Shown: positions 23,996 through 33,575 of the stretch, piece by piece
Numbering within the stretch: the first letter of the stretch is position 1
Layout of the letters: each line of letters begins with the position of its first letter
NCBI GenBank assembly: GCA_048058975.1
Contig: JBLLNP010000005.1
Span: 66,786-130,785, forward strand
Length of the DNA stretch: 64,000 nucleotides
DNA from: RHLJ01 sp048058975
GTDB taxonomy: Bacteria; Bacteroidota; Rhodothermia; Balneolales; Balneolaceae
Direction: 5' to 3'
The notes under the pieces: generated by a model
What the model was told of the DNA's origin: nothing
The model's input: only the letters and a program-made list of their open reading frames with translations
The model's database searches: none
Position numbers and translations under genes: made by a program

Positions 23996-26478
23996 AAAAT
24001 CTATCACTGGCTAAATTAGGCGTGTTCACATTGTCGAAACGAATTTTACTTACCCTACTACTTTTAATTGGATCTGGCATAATCCTGGACGGAACTAAAG
24101 CCCAAGACTTTCAAATTACAGATCCAACGCTGGAAATACCCCAGGAATACACCATTTCGGACCTTGAAATACGTGGAAATGATTACACAAGAGAGCAATT
24201 TATTATAAATGCGAGTTCTCTTACTCCCGGCTCTACTATTAATTACCCTGGAGACGATATCTCAGAAGCTATTAAACGTTTGTACCGGGTTGGACTATTT
24301 TCTGATGTAAAGGTTTTTATTTCAAATAAAACCACCACTACAATTAGCCTGGTTATTGAAGTAACTGAGCAACCTCGAATGCTTAAGTATGAAATTAACG
24401 GTGTAAAGAGATCTGAAAGACGAGATTTGAGGGATGAAATCAGGTTGTTAGCTGGAACAGCAATTACCGATGCAAACATAGCTCAGGCTAAAAAAGAGAT
24501 AGATAAGTTTTATAGAGAAAAAGGGCTCTGGTTCACAGAGGTTGAAACCAGTATAAAACCTTCTGATGTAGAGAATCGCTCGATTCTTGTTTTTGATGTA
24601 AAGAGGGGAAGGAAACTTGAAGTAAAAGACATCCAGTTTTTTGGGGCAGATTCCTACTCAGACAGAAAGTTACGTAAGAAAATAAAACCTCTTAAGGAAG
24701 ATGCCTGGTGGAAATTCCTGGGAAAGAAAACTTTTAAAGAAGAGGGTTTTGAAGAGGGAAAAGAAAAAGTCCTCACTTTTTATAGAAATAATGGATACAC
24801 CGATGTAAGAATAACCTCAGACTCAGTTTGGGTGTTTGATTATGATGGTGACAAAAATGGGATTAAGGTCCGCGTAAATATTGAGGAAGGCCCGCAATAT
24901 AAAATCAGAAATATTACCTGGGATGGAAATACTGTTTATACCGACGACCAACTATCTCAATCTTTAGGTTTTGAAAAAGGCGATGTTTTTAACGAAGAGA
25001 AGTATGAGCAGAACCTGAACTTTAATAGAAATTCGACAGATATAAACAGTTTATATCAGAATGTTGGTTACCTGTTTTTTCAGGCAGTTCCAACCATAAC
25101 TAAAGTTGGAGAAGATTCTCTTGATATACACTTTGATTTGTATGAAGACGAAATTGCTACAATCAGGAGGGTTTCATTTTCTGGAAATACCAATACTCAC
25201 GATGATGTGGTAAGAAGAACCCTGCGAACAGTTCCTGGAAATACATACAGCCGGGAGGCGATAGTTCGTTCTATCCGCGAATTGAGTACTTTGGGATATT
25301 TTGATCCTCAAAACATTACTCCTGATGTGATTCCATCCCCGCAAACTAAAGAAGTAGATGTTTCCTTCATGCTCGATGAATCTCAAAGTACCAGTAACTT
25401 TGAATTTTCAGGTGGTTATGGTGGGCGTTCTATTGGGGCAATTATTTCAGCCCGACTTAATTTCAATAATTTTTCTCTGAAAAGAGCTGTAGAAGGTGAT
25501 TTTACTCCATTTCCTTCTGGTGATGGTCAAACACTTTCTTTAGGTGTTCAGGTTACCGGAACCGGTTACCAAAGTTATAGCTTTGGCTTCGTAGAACCTT
25601 GGTTAAATGGTAAGCCAACCTCGCTGGGGGTAAACTTGTCCTACAACTTTATTCGTTACCGTGGATTTGATGAACGAAACAAGCTGTTTTCAGCCAGTAT
25701 TTCTTTGGGTAAGAGACTAAAGTGGCCGGATGATTATTTTTCTACCAGAAGTGTTTTAAGTTATCAGCTTTACGATGTAGCTGGTTCTACTTCGTTCCTG
25801 GCCGAGGGAACCTCAAGCATTATTTCGATAAGGCAAGTATTGGAAAGAAACTCATTGGACAATTTCATTTCTCCAAATAGCGGATCTAAGTTTACTTTGT
25901 CAGGAGAAATCGCCCCTCCGTTACCTGGGTTTACGGAGTATTATAAAATCAAAACCAATTTCCAGCACCATGTTCCTATTGTCGATAAACTGGTGTTAAC
26001 AAGTCAGGCTGATTACGGTTTTATTGGATATTTAACTAACGATCGCAGAAGTGATTTCCAAAAGTTTTTGGTTGGTGGAACACAACTACAACAACGTCAA
26101 AGTTTCCTGTATGATAACATTGACTTGAGGGGATATCCAGGAGGATTGGGAGAAAGCATTGCTCCTTTTGAAGACGGAAGACAGGTAGGTGGTCGTATTT
26201 ATGCGAAATACTCTATGGAACTCAGATACCCAGCAGTAAGTACTGAGCAATTACAGTTGATTCCTTATGTTTTCTTTGACGCGGGTAATTCATACGCTGA
26301 GTTTTCTGATTTCGATCCATTTAATTTAAAGCGTTCTGTAGGTTTTGGAACCCGTTTATTCTTGCCGGTTCTTGGATTGGTTGATTTAAGTTACGGTTAC
26401 AGACTGGATGGAATTGAAGGTACTTCAGTACAACCCGGTGAGTGGGAATTTTTATTCAACATAGGAGCACCTTTCTAA
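23992..26478 (+). CDS. bamA: outer membrane protein assembly factor BamA (Omp85)
   Basis: The 828-residue protein is the central subunit that inserts beta-barrels into the outer membrane. It has an N-terminal signal sequence (hydrophobic residues about 17-32, then TKAQ), POTRA domains over about 45-430 (for example ISDLEIRGNDYTREQ, VKDIQFFGADSYSDR, IRNITWDGNTVYTDD, IRRVSFSGNTNTHDD), and a C-terminal 16-strand barrel (from about 440, containing GGRIYAKYSMELRYP and VFFDAGNSY) ending in phenylalanine. It lies between uppS and skp-like genes, the classic envelope-biogenesis order, and its stop overlaps the next start (TAATG at 26476). Confidence 0.96.
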   Translation: MKNLSLAKLGVFTLSKRILLTLLLLIGSGIILDGTKAQDFQITDPTLEIPQEYTISDLEIRGNDYTREQFIINASSLTPGSTINYPGDDISEAIKRLYRVGLFSDVKVFISNKTTTTISLVIEVTEQPRMLKYEINGVKRSERRDLRDEIRLLAGTAITDANIAQAKKEIDKFYREKGLWFTEVETSIKPSDVENRSILVFDVKRGRKLEVKDIQFFGADSYSDRKLRKKIKPLKEDAWWKFLGKKTFKEEGFEEGKEKVLTFYRNNGYTDVRITSDSVWVFDYDGDKNGIKVRVNIEEGPQYKIRNITWDGNTVYTDDQLSQSLGFEKGDVFNEEKYEQNLNFNRNSTDINSLYQNVGYLFFQAVPTITKVGEDSLDIHFDLYEDEIATIRRVSFSGNTNTHDDVVRRTLRTVPGNTYSREAIVRSIRELSTLGYFDPQNITPDVIPSPQTKEVDVSFMLDESQSTSNFEFSGGYGGRSIGAIISARLNFNNFSLKRAVEGDFTPFPSGDGQTLSLGVQVTGTGYQSYSFGFVEPWLNGKPTSLGVNLSYNFIRYRGFDERNKLFSASISLGKRLKWPDDYFSTRSVLSYQLYDVAGSTSFLAEGTSSIISIRQVLERNSLDNFISPNSGSKFTLSGEIAPPLPGFTEYYKIKTNFQHHVPIVDKLVLTSQADYGFIGYLTNDRRSDFQKFLVGGTQLQQRQSFLYDNIDLRGYPGGLGESIAPFEDGRQVGGRIYAKYSMELRYPAVSTEQLQLIPYVFFDAGNSYAEFSDFDPFNLKRSVGFGTRLFLPVLGLVDLSYGYRLDGIEGTSVQPGEWEFLFNIGAPF

Positions 26479-27011
26479 TGAAAAAGTCGGCCTTAATGTT
26501 TGCTTTTCTTTTGATATTCGGAATAAACCTACAAGTTCAGGGGCAGGATCAAAAAATAGGTTATTTCGAATCTGAAGTTATTCTGGCTCAGATTCCTGAG
26601 TATAATGGTATCGAGCAACGGCTTCAGCTTTTAAGTGATGGATGGCAACAAGAGCTTGATGAGTTGGACGCTGAAATTGAAGCGTTAGAGGAAGACTACA
26701 AAGCCAAGGAAATTTTATATACAGAAGAAATTCGCGAGCAAAAAAGAAATGAAATAAGACAAAAGAAACAGGCCCGCGATACGTTTCTAAATCAGAAATT
26801 TGGTCCGCAAGGAGAATACTTTCAAAATCAAAGGGATTTATTGGAACCTATTCAACGCCAGATATTCACAGCGCTACGTACAGTAGCACAAAAACAGGGA
26901 TTTGATTTCGTGTTCGATCGTTCAGGAGATATCTATATGGTTTATGCCAGAGGAGAATGGAATTTGAACGAAGCAATTTTATTGGAACTCGGAATCGAAG
27001 TAGATAAGTAA
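26478..27011 (+). CDS. OmpH/Skp-family periplasmic chaperone, copy 1
   Basis: The 177-residue protein starts at ATG 26478, which overlaps the bamA stop; the GTG at 26442 would run through bamA and hide the signal peptide. Signal peptide MKKSALMFAFLLIFGINLQV to QGQ. The mature part begins KIGYFESEVILAQIPEY, then a long charged coiled coil (about 50-115), then FDFVFDRSGDIYMVYA. Skp trimers hold unfolded outer-membrane proteins in the periplasm. First of three tandem paralogues. Confidence 0.92.
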   Translation: MKKSALMFAFLLIFGINLQVQGQDQKIGYFESEVILAQIPEYNGIEQRLQLLSDGWQQELDELDAEIEALEEDYKAKEILYTEEIREQKRNEIRQKKQARDTFLNQKFGPQGEYFQNQRDLLEPIQRQIFTALRTVAQKQGFDFVFDRSGDIYMVYARGEWNLNEAILLELGIEVDK

Positions 27012-27053
27012 TTTAAACCAATAAGCGGTAATTTCCGCCAAAGTAACAAAGAC

Positions 27054-27572
27054 ATGAAGAAGTATTACACAGCAGTTTTATTAGCTGCTCTAGTTAGCAT
27101 ATCTGCTAATGCTCAAGTTAAAATCGGGTATATGAACCCTGCTGAAGTGCTGTCACAGCTCGACCAGATAGCAACAATAGATCAGGAGATTGAAAAACTT
27201 GTTGAGACCAGAGATGCAGACCTTATTGCAAAATCTACTCAACTACAGCAAGACCTGGCTATCTATCAGGAAGGAATGGCAGTTCTTTCGGCTGAAGCTC
27301 GTGCTGCAAAAGAGCAGGAATTACTCGACAGAAATACAGACCTTGAGCAGGAACGAGAAACTTACCTGAATGAGATCAGACAAAAACGGCTGCAAATGAT
27401 GGCGCCAATTCTGGAAGAAATGGACAACGCAATCAAGTCTGTTGCTACAGAAATGGGATTGGATTTGGTATTGAATGAAAGCACTTCTTATGGAGACGCC
27501 ATTGTATTTTACTCCAGTGAAGAAAGGCTAAATATAACTCAGCAAGTAATTGATCTATTAAAGACTGAATAA
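27054..27572 (+). CDS. OmpH/Skp-family periplasmic chaperone, copy 2
   Basis: 172 residues: signal peptide (to ISANAQ, about residue 20), KIGYMNPAEVLSQLDQI, coiled coil with QLQQDLAIYQEGMAVLSAEA, then MGLDLVLNESTSYGDAIVFY. It is closer to copy 3 than to copy 1 (both have a VLSAEA/VISAEA coil and a MGL-LVLN end). The stop overlaps the start of copy 3 (TAATG at 27570). Confidence 0.92.
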   Translation: MKKYYTAVLLAALVSISANAQVKIGYMNPAEVLSQLDQIATIDQEIEKLVETRDADLIAKSTQLQQDLAIYQEGMAVLSAEARAAKEQELLDRNTDLEQERETYLNEIRQKRLQMMAPILEEMDNAIKSVATEMGLDLVLNESTSYGDAIVFYSSEERLNITQQVIDLLKTE

Positions 27573-28153
27573 TGAAATTGAAAAAACACTACATGAATAA
27601 TAAAATGATACAACGAATAAATACCCTTTTTATCACTGCTCTTATTGTTTTGGGAGCCAACAGTGTGGTACAAGCTCAAAGTGAAGAACTAAAAATCGGA
27701 TACGTGAGTCCACAGGCTATCTTACAGAATATGCCAGAAATGAAAGCCGTGCAACAAAGGCTTCAAAATTTTACTGCACGAAAGCAACAAGAGCTAACTC
27801 AGAAAGAACAGGCATTTCAGTCAGAAGTAGCTGCTTATCAACAAAAGGTAGGAGTGATCTCTGCAGAAGCTCAGGCTCAGGAAGAGCAAAGACTTGGTCA
27901 ACTACAAAACGAGTTGCTTCAGGCTCAGCAAACTGCAGAGCAGGAACTTCAGGCTAAAAGAACAGAATTATTGGGTCCGTTATTAGAACAGATCGGTAAC
28001 GCAATTGATGCTGTTGCACAAAGAATGGGGCTAGGTTATGTGCTTAACACTACAACCAGTACCGGAGACCTTGTAATTCTATATGCTTCAGAAGACTTTC
28101 AGTCTAAATATGACATTACCCAAGCTGTAATGGACGAATTGGGGATGTTTTAA
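27572..28153 (+). CDS. OmpH/Skp-family periplasmic chaperone, copy 3
   Basis: 193 residues from the ATG that overlaps copy 2. A start at 27593 or 27605 would give a tighter signal peptide (MIQRINTLFITALIVLGANS, cut after VQAQ). Mature start KIGYVSPQAILQNMPEM, a glutamine-rich coiled coil (QQELTQKEQAFQSEVAAYQQ), then MGLGYVLNTTTSTGDLVILY. It is the last gene of the uppS-bamA-skp run, 24 bases before a terminator. Confidence 0.9.
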   Translation: MKLKKHYMNNKMIQRINTLFITALIVLGANSVVQAQSEELKIGYVSPQAILQNMPEMKAVQQRLQNFTARKQQELTQKEQAFQSEVAAYQQKVGVISAEAQAQEEQRLGQLQNELLQAQQTAEQELQAKRTELLGPLLEQIGNAIDAVAQRMGLGYVLNTTTSTGDLVILYASEDFQSKYDITQAVMDELGMF

Positions 28154-28176
28154 GGAAACATCCTCAACCGAATTTG

Positions 28177-28208
28177 AAAGCCCGCTCAGAAATGAACGGG
28201 CTTTTTTT
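28177..28208 (+). terminator. terminator after the bamA-skp operon
   Basis: AAAGCCCG (28177-28184) pairs with CGGGCTTT (28197-28204) and runs into seven T residues ending at 28208. The stop codon of the convergent vWA gene (28207-28209) lies in the T-run. Confidence 0.75.
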
Positions 28209-29319
28209 ATCTCACATTCTTTTTTCTGTTTTGGATATAATCTTCGAAAATATATCCTCCAAGATCGTCCAGAGAAGCAAAATATGCCTTTCCTTTATTG
28301 GCTTCGGTCATCTCTCGAACAAAACTTTGCAGGTAAGGATCACGGGCGATCATAAACGTAGTGATGTTGATTTTATCTCTTCGGCACTTTACGGCTTCAT
28401 CCAGTACTTTATTTACAATTTTTCTGTCCAGCCCAAAGCTGTTTTTATATAATCTCCCATTTTCAAACATGCAGGATGGTTTTCCGTCAGTAATCATAAA
28501 AATTTGCTTGTTCGCGTATTTTCGCCGTTGCAATATATGGCGAGCTACTTCAAGGCCTTGTTTTGTATTGGTGTGATATGGGCCGACTTTAAGATAGGGG
28601 AGATCTTCTACTGAAATCTGCCATGCTTCATTCCCAAACGCAACGATATCCAGAGAATCTTTGGCATAATTATTCATGATCAATTCTGAAAGAGCCATAG
28701 CTACTTTTTTGGCGGGTGTAATTCGATCTTCACCATATAAAATCATGGAATGGCTCAGGTCTATTAACAACACCGTGGCTACCGAAGTGTAATGATCGGT
28801 TTCATACACCTGTAGGTCATCTTCCTGGAGATCAAAACTATCTAATGAACTATGATGTAGCATATTCAGCATGGTATTTACGCTGTCTATCTGGCCAACA
28901 TCATCATTTTTGTTCCATCTTCTGGTTTCCGGTTGTCTCTCAAGCCCCCTTCCTGAATGTTGAGTTTTATGATTTCCAAGTCCACCTTTTTCAAGATTTT
29001 TGAATACTTCTTCCAGGGATTTTTTTCTGAGGCTTCGTTCTGTTTTTTTTGTCATACTCAACTGACCATTACTTCCTCCATCATCCAGATAACCTCTTTC
29101 TTTCAACTCATTGATGAAGTCTCCGATAGAATAATCGTCCTCAAACTGGTCGGTGATTTTATATTCCTTATCAAGTTCAGTTAGCCAGCGAATAGATTGA
29201 GCTACATCGCCGCTGGAAATAGTGAGAAGCTGCTGAAATAAGTCCCAAAGAGTATCGAATGAGTTTTTGCCTCTAGTTGAGTTAAAACGTTCATCCCATT
29301 CGAAATACTTAAAATTCAT
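28207..29319 (-). CDS. von Willebrand factor A domain protein
   Basis: This 370-residue protein has no signal peptide and is probably cytosolic. The N-terminal about 150 residues are helical and charged (FKYFEWDERFNSTRGKNSFD). From about 185 comes a vWA domain with the metal-ion site VLLIDLSHSMILYG (DxSxS), then FGNEAW, YHTNTKQGLEVARHIL and MITDGKPS. Such proteins often pair with a MoxR-type AAA ATPase, but none is present in this window. It stands alone between convergent and divergent neighbours. The role is unknown; a metal-dependent protein-interaction partner is the family expectation. Confidence 0.82.
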   Translation of the reverse strand: MNFKYFEWDERFNSTRGKNSFDTLWDLFQQLLTISSGDVAQSIRWLTELDKEYKITDQFEDDYSIGDFINELKERGYLDDGGSNGQLSMTKKTERSLRKKSLEEVFKNLEKGGLGNHKTQHSGRGLERQPETRRWNKNDDVGQIDSVNTMLNMLHHSSLDSFDLQEDDLQVYETDHYTSVATVLLIDLSHSMILYGEDRITPAKKVAMALSELIMNNYAKDSLDIVAFGNEAWQISVEDLPYLKVGPYHTNTKQGLEVARHILQRRKYANKQIFMITDGKPSCMFENGRLYKNSFGLDRKIVNKVLDEAVKCRRDKINITTFMIARDPYLQSFVREMTEANKGKAYFASLDDLGGYIFEDYIQNRKKNVR

Positions 29320-29379
29320 ATATACTTTGTTTAATAAAAAAGAATAGAAGTTTTAGCCAAACAGTTCCATAATAAAAAA

Positions 29380-30015
29380 ATGAAGCGCTATATTTTTGTG
29401 ATGAACAGAACAGGATTTGAAAAACAATTATGGGGCGAAAATTTTGAACGGGTAATGGGTCTTGATGAAGTAGGCCGTGGTTGCCTTGCAGGACCGGTTG
29501 TAGCGGCGGGAGTAATCTTCAGGCCCGGGACCATGATTGAAGGAATAAGGGACAGTAAAACTATTCCAGAAGGGGATCGAGAAGAACTTGCCTGCAAAAT
29601 AAAGGAACAAGCATTGTTCTGGACAATACAGGAAGGAAACATAGAACTAATTGATACACTGAATATTCTATGGGCATCCTTATCTACTATGCAAAAATGC
29701 ACTGAAATTGAAGGTGCAAAACCTGACTACTTGTTGGTGGATGGAAATAAATATGTAGCTTCCCTTATTCCGTATACCTGCTTGGTTAAAGGAGATAATC
29801 GCTCGATGAGTATAGGAGCTGCATCGATCCTGGCGAAAGTATACAGAGACAATTTAATGAAAGAGTTAGCTGCTCTGTATCCTGAGTTTGGATGGGATAC
29901 CAATGTGGGTTATCCAACTCCTCATCACAAAAAAGCATTAAAAGAGTATGGCTTCACCAAGCATCACAGACTAAGCTTTTCTCTGGGTACGGATAAGAAA
30001 TACATCAGGAAGTGA
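29380..30015 (+). CDS. rnhB: ribonuclease HII
   Basis: This 211-residue endonuclease removes RNA from RNA-DNA hybrids and misincorporated ribonucleotides. Motifs: VMGLDEVGRGCLAGPVVAAG (catalytic Asp-Glu pair), LLVDGNKYV (third acid), SIGAASILAKVYRD (fourth acid), YPTPHHKKALKEYG. Two starts are possible, ATG 29380 or ATG 29401 (MNRTGFEKQL); the second gives the more usual N-terminus. It is divergent from the vWA gene and convergent with rodA, with a one-base gap. Confidence 0.95.
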   Translation: MKRYIFVMNRTGFEKQLWGENFERVMGLDEVGRGCLAGPVVAAGVIFRPGTMIEGIRDSKTIPEGDREELACKIKEQALFWTIQEGNIELIDTLNILWASLSTMQKCTEIEGAKPDYLLVDGNKYVASLIPYTCLVKGDNRSMSIGAASILAKVYRDNLMKELAALYPEFGWDTNVGYPTPHHKKALKEYGFTKHHRLSFSLGTDKKYIRK

Positions 30016-30016
30016 G

Positions 30017-31267
30017 TTACCGATAAATGCTAAACTCGCGTTTATGAAAATCCATATTCAGGCAAATCGCCAGCATAAAGGTGTTAGTAAGGAAAGCGGA
30101 CCCGCCATAGCTTACGAATGGAAGTGGGATACCAATAACAGGAAGTAGTGCAGTCGCGCTTCCAACATTAATGAAGAAGTGAATGAAGAAAACAGCTACA
30201 ACACTTACTGTTACTAACTGGGCAAAAGGGTGTTTGTGGTTGCCAGCCATATTCAGTAATCGAATGAATAGGAACCCAAAAGTAAAAATGACTAACCCAG
30301 CGCCTATGAATCCGAATTCCTCACCAATCACACAGAAAACGAAATCTGTCCATTGTTCAGGTAAAAACCGTAATTGAGTTTGTGTGCCCTCAAGGAATCC
30401 TTTGCCCATGATTCCACCGGAACCAATGGCGGTTTTTGCCTGGATTACATTCCAACCTGCGCCTGTGGGATCAAAAGAAGGATTTGTAAAAGCGGTAATT
30501 CTTGCTATTTGATGTGGTTGCAGCACCTGGCTTAATGCAAGCTGTACTCCAACTACGGTAAGAATCCCGGTGACAAAAGAGGTGATAGTTAACCAGGTTC
30601 TGCGTTGAATAAAGAAGATTAATCCGGTTAAAAGAAGCGCAGATAGTAACCCTAGTTGCCAGCTAATTACAGTCAGGTAAAGTATTATTGCGGGAGAAAT
30701 GATAAATAAAGAAACTCCATACGGTAACCCCGACCAAAAAAGCATGACAGGTATTAGCGCAAAGAATATAATTGCTGTACCGAAGTCATTTTGAGCGATT
30801 ACCAGTCCGGTAGGAATCAGGATAATAATTACAGAAAAAAGTGCATACCGAATATTTTCTGTTGAAATATTTCTTCGGCTGGTTAGATAGTTGGCTACAG
30901 CTAAAATGGTAGCAATTTTCATGAGCTCACTGCTTTGAATTCCAAAACCAGCAATACTGAACCAGCTCTTTGCTCCATTTATTTCTGATCCAAAGAGTAG
31001 TGTCAAAATCATAAGAACAATTCCTATGAAATAGAAAACGAAGGAAAGCTGAAGAATGGATCTGGGGGAAACAAACTGGACGCCAATCATAACCAGTGAA
31101 CCTAGTACAACAAACCCCAGTTGCTTGTAGAAATTCGATTGAATATATCCCGGTAAAAATTCTGAAACTGGTCCCTGAGTAGCACTATAAATAGCGATAA
31201 GGCCAATTAAGGTTAACACAAACCAAGCAAAAGCAACCGACCAATTAAAATCTCGGGCACTACTCAT
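30017..31267 (-). CDS. rodA: rod-shape peptidoglycan glycosyltransferase RodA
   Basis: The 416-residue SEDS-family membrane protein has about ten hydrophobic segments. It polymerises lipid II for cell-wall elongation together with PBP2. Visible family features: FAWFVLTLIGLIAIYSATQG at the start, SWFSIAGFGIQSSELMKIAT, IIAQNDFGTAIIF-like region (VIAQNDFGTAI), WNVIQAKTAIGSGGIMGKG, FLPEQWTDFVFCVIGEEFGF, and GIPLPFVSYGGSAFLTNTF. The start overlaps the end of the PBP2 gene (ATGA, 31264-31267), so the two are coupled. Confidence 0.95.
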   Translation of the reverse strand: MSSARDFNWSVAFAWFVLTLIGLIAIYSATQGPVSEFLPGYIQSNFYKQLGFVVLGSLVMIGVQFVSPRSILQLSFVFYFIGIVLMILTLLFGSEINGAKSWFSIAGFGIQSSELMKIATILAVANYLTSRRNISTENIRYALFSVIIILIPTGLVIAQNDFGTAIIFFALIPVMLFWSGLPYGVSLFIISPAIILYLTVISWQLGLLSALLLTGLIFFIQRRTWLTITSFVTGILTVVGVQLALSQVLQPHQIARITAFTNPSFDPTGAGWNVIQAKTAIGSGGIMGKGFLEGTQTQLRFLPEQWTDFVFCVIGEEFGFIGAGLVIFTFGFLFIRLLNMAGNHKHPFAQLVTVSVVAVFFIHFFINVGSATALLPVIGIPLPFVSYGGSAFLTNTFMLAICLNMDFHKREFSIYR

Positions 31268-33102
31268 TCTGCTACCCGTTGAGAGTTATCTTCTTTTGGA
31301 ACCCAATTCATAACATAGTTGTAAGTATATGTGCGCTTCATCTCTCGCGTTAAATACTTTTCCAATATGAGTGACGCGATAGGAGCAGCAGAAGTGGAAG
31401 CGAAGCCAGCATTCTCGAGAAAAACGGTTACAACAATTTCAGGATTTTCATAGGGTGCAAATGAGGTAAACCAACCATGGCTGAATCCATGTGGGTTTTC
31501 TGCTGTTCCTGTTTTTCCCGCAAGGTCAATAATATCAGTTTTTGCATAAAAGCGTCCACTACCTTCCTGAACAACTCCTCGCATGCCCTGCTTTACAACA
31601 TTAAGGTATTCTTCCCGAACCCAATCAATTTTTTCATGAATTTTTGGAGTATAAGAAACACTGCCATCACTTTGCTGTACGGAATGAACAAGGTGCGGCT
31701 TAATACGATATCCACCATTTGCAATTGAACTGGTCATTTGAGCAACCTGAAGTGGAGATACTGAAATAACTCCCTGACCAATTCCGAGATTGATCAGGTC
31801 TCCCAACCCCCATTGTCGTCTTCCAAATCTTCGATCCATATAGGAGCTATCTGGAATAATTCCTGTGGTAGAACTGGGGAGATCAATGTCGTTAGGAACT
31901 CCCAGGCCAAAATCTTTAACTAGTCTGCTCCATATATTAAAATCACCCTGCGTACTGATTCTATCCATCAAAGAATAGAAATAGGTATTACTAGAGTAGG
32001 TAATTGCTTTTTCGAGATTATAATCTCCCAATGGGGCAATATCACGGTAAATCCTTCCTCTCCTATAGCCCCCAGTATTTTTTATGTTTGTCTCGGGAGT
32101 TACGTATCCAAGATGGAGCCCAATAATTCCCATCAGAGGTTTAAAAGTTGATCCGGGAGGCTGACGACTTGAAATAGCACGGTTAAAAAGTGGCCGGGTT
32201 GAATCGGAGTTAATATCAACCCAATACTCTCTGTCTAAACGGCCCGCTAAACGAGTAACATCATAATGAGGGGAGCTTACCAGAGTTAAAATTTCACCTG
32301 TATGAGGGTTCATCGCAACTACGGCACCGATCTTATCCCTCATGAGTTCCTCGGTAAACGACTGAAGTTCGGAATCAATTGTAGTAACGATATTTGCACC
32401 TTGAACAGGGTTTTTTCCTGAACGCTCTCCCTCATAATTGCCAAGTGATTGACCGTAGGCATTTACTTTAAGAAATTCTACTCCAAGATCACCTCGTAAG
32501 GCATCTTCATAAACCATTTCAAGGCCGCTTTTCCCAATTTTGTCGCCTAATCTAAGGTCTTCGGACGCTTCATAGTCGTTCCGGTCAGCTTCACGGAGAT
32601 ATCCAAAAATATGAGAAGCAATCATATCAGTTGGGTAATGCCTTTTACTTTCAATTTGGTGTCCAATGCCCGGTAGTTGCCAAATATTTTCCTGAACTAA
32701 CGAAAAGGTTTCGAAGTCAACATCGGTAAGAAGAGGAGAGGTTCTATACCAGGAGTACCTTTGAGCTTCATTTATTCTACTGGTTATTACACTATCTTCA
32801 ACTTGAAGTAAATCTGCCAGTAATGGAATTTTAGCTTTGTCAAAATTCGAAGGGGTAACTGTGATGGAAAAAATCGGTTCGTTATCTACAATTAACTTAC
32901 CGTACCTGTCGTAAATAAGGCCTCGGGAAGGACTTACAAATTCTTGCCGAATCGAATTTTCCTCGCCTAAACTGGCATAAGTTTCATATTGTATAACCTG
33001 TAAATAGAAAACGCGGCTTAACACAACCAGGCATAACCCGATCATTATCACTTGAAGTGATCTGATAGAAGTTCTGGTCCGGTTAGATTGGTTTTTATAC
33101 AA
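31264..33102 (-). CDS. mrdA: penicillin-binding protein 2 (class B, elongation)
   Basis: The 612-residue transpeptidase crosslinks peptidoglycan in the elongasome. It has one N-terminal membrane anchor (residues about 14-34), a dimerisation/pedestal region (RGLIYDRYGKLIVDNEP), and a transpeptidase domain with PPGSTFKPL (catalytic Ser318, Lys321), YSSNTYFYSLMD (SxN) and LAGKTGTAENPHG (KTG). The length is normal. It lies two bases downstream of mreD and overlaps rodA in the mre-mrd operon. Confidence 0.96.
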   Translation of the reverse strand: MYKNQSNRTRTSIRSLQVIMIGLCLVVLSRVFYLQVIQYETYASLGEENSIRQEFVSPSRGLIYDRYGKLIVDNEPIFSITVTPSNFDKAKIPLLADLLQVEDSVITSRINEAQRYSWYRTSPLLTDVDFETFSLVQENIWQLPGIGHQIESKRHYPTDMIASHIFGYLREADRNDYEASEDLRLGDKIGKSGLEMVYEDALRGDLGVEFLKVNAYGQSLGNYEGERSGKNPVQGANIVTTIDSELQSFTEELMRDKIGAVVAMNPHTGEILTLVSSPHYDVTRLAGRLDREYWVDINSDSTRPLFNRAISSRQPPGSTFKPLMGIIGLHLGYVTPETNIKNTGGYRRGRIYRDIAPLGDYNLEKAITYSSNTYFYSLMDRISTQGDFNIWSRLVKDFGLGVPNDIDLPSSTTGIIPDSSYMDRRFGRRQWGLGDLINLGIGQGVISVSPLQVAQMTSSIANGGYRIKPHLVHSVQQSDGSVSYTPKIHEKIDWVREEYLNVVKQGMRGVVQEGSGRFYAKTDIIDLAGKTGTAENPHGFSHGWFTSFAPYENPEIVVTVFLENAGFASTSAAPIASLILEKYLTREMKRTYTYNYVMNWVPKEDNSQRVAE

Positions 33103-33104
33103 GG

Positions 33105-33575
33105 TTATTTAACTCTGAAAACAAATATTAAAGCTCCTATAACTGCAGTGTAAATGGCGTTCCCTATAACAAAGAAAACGGGACTGTAACCAGTTGCATA
33201 TGCATCAAAGAAACTACTCAAGACTATAAAAATTATATTATGGACAAAAGCAGCTGATAAAATGAATATAAAAATCTGCCAAAGGAGTAATTGTATTTCT
33301 GAGCGGCGTTTCACAAAACTATAAAAAAGAAACACAAGCAAAGTTTTTGAGAACATATACATACCCCAAAAGTCAAATAAGGCGTCTTGCAAAAAACCTA
33401 AGAAGGCAGCTATAAATAACAACTGAGGTCTGTCATATCGTGCAACCAGCCAGAGTAAATAAAAGGTTATTGGATCGGCGGATACTCCAAAAATAGACAG
33501 GTGTTGAAAAAACAGTACTTGTACTATTACAAAAACAACACCCAATCCTAAATCTTTTATTAATTCCCTATTCAT
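33105..33575 (-). CDS. mreD: rod shape-determining protein MreD
   Basis: A 156-residue membrane protein with about five hydrophobic segments (GVVFVIVQVLFFQHLSIFGV and FLFIAAFLGFLQDALFDFWG-type helices). Its sequence is weakly conserved, as usual for MreD. Assignment rests on topology, length, the F-QDALFDFWGM segment, and position between mreC and PBP2. Its start overlaps the mreC stop by four bases (ATGA at 33572-33575). Confidence 0.9.
   Translation of the reverse strand: MNRELIKDLGLGVVFVIVQVLFFQHLSIFGVSADPITFYLLWLVARYDRPQLLFIAAFLGFLQDALFDFWGMYMFSKTLLVFLFYSFVKRRSEIQLLLWQIFIFILSAAFVHNIIFIVLSSFFDAYATGYSPVFFVIGNAIYTAVIGALIFVFRVK

Noticed and set aside
26442..26477. GTG start upstream of the first skp-like gene
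   Set aside because: It would add 12 residues inside bamA and bury the signal peptide. The ATG overlapping the bamA stop fits much better.
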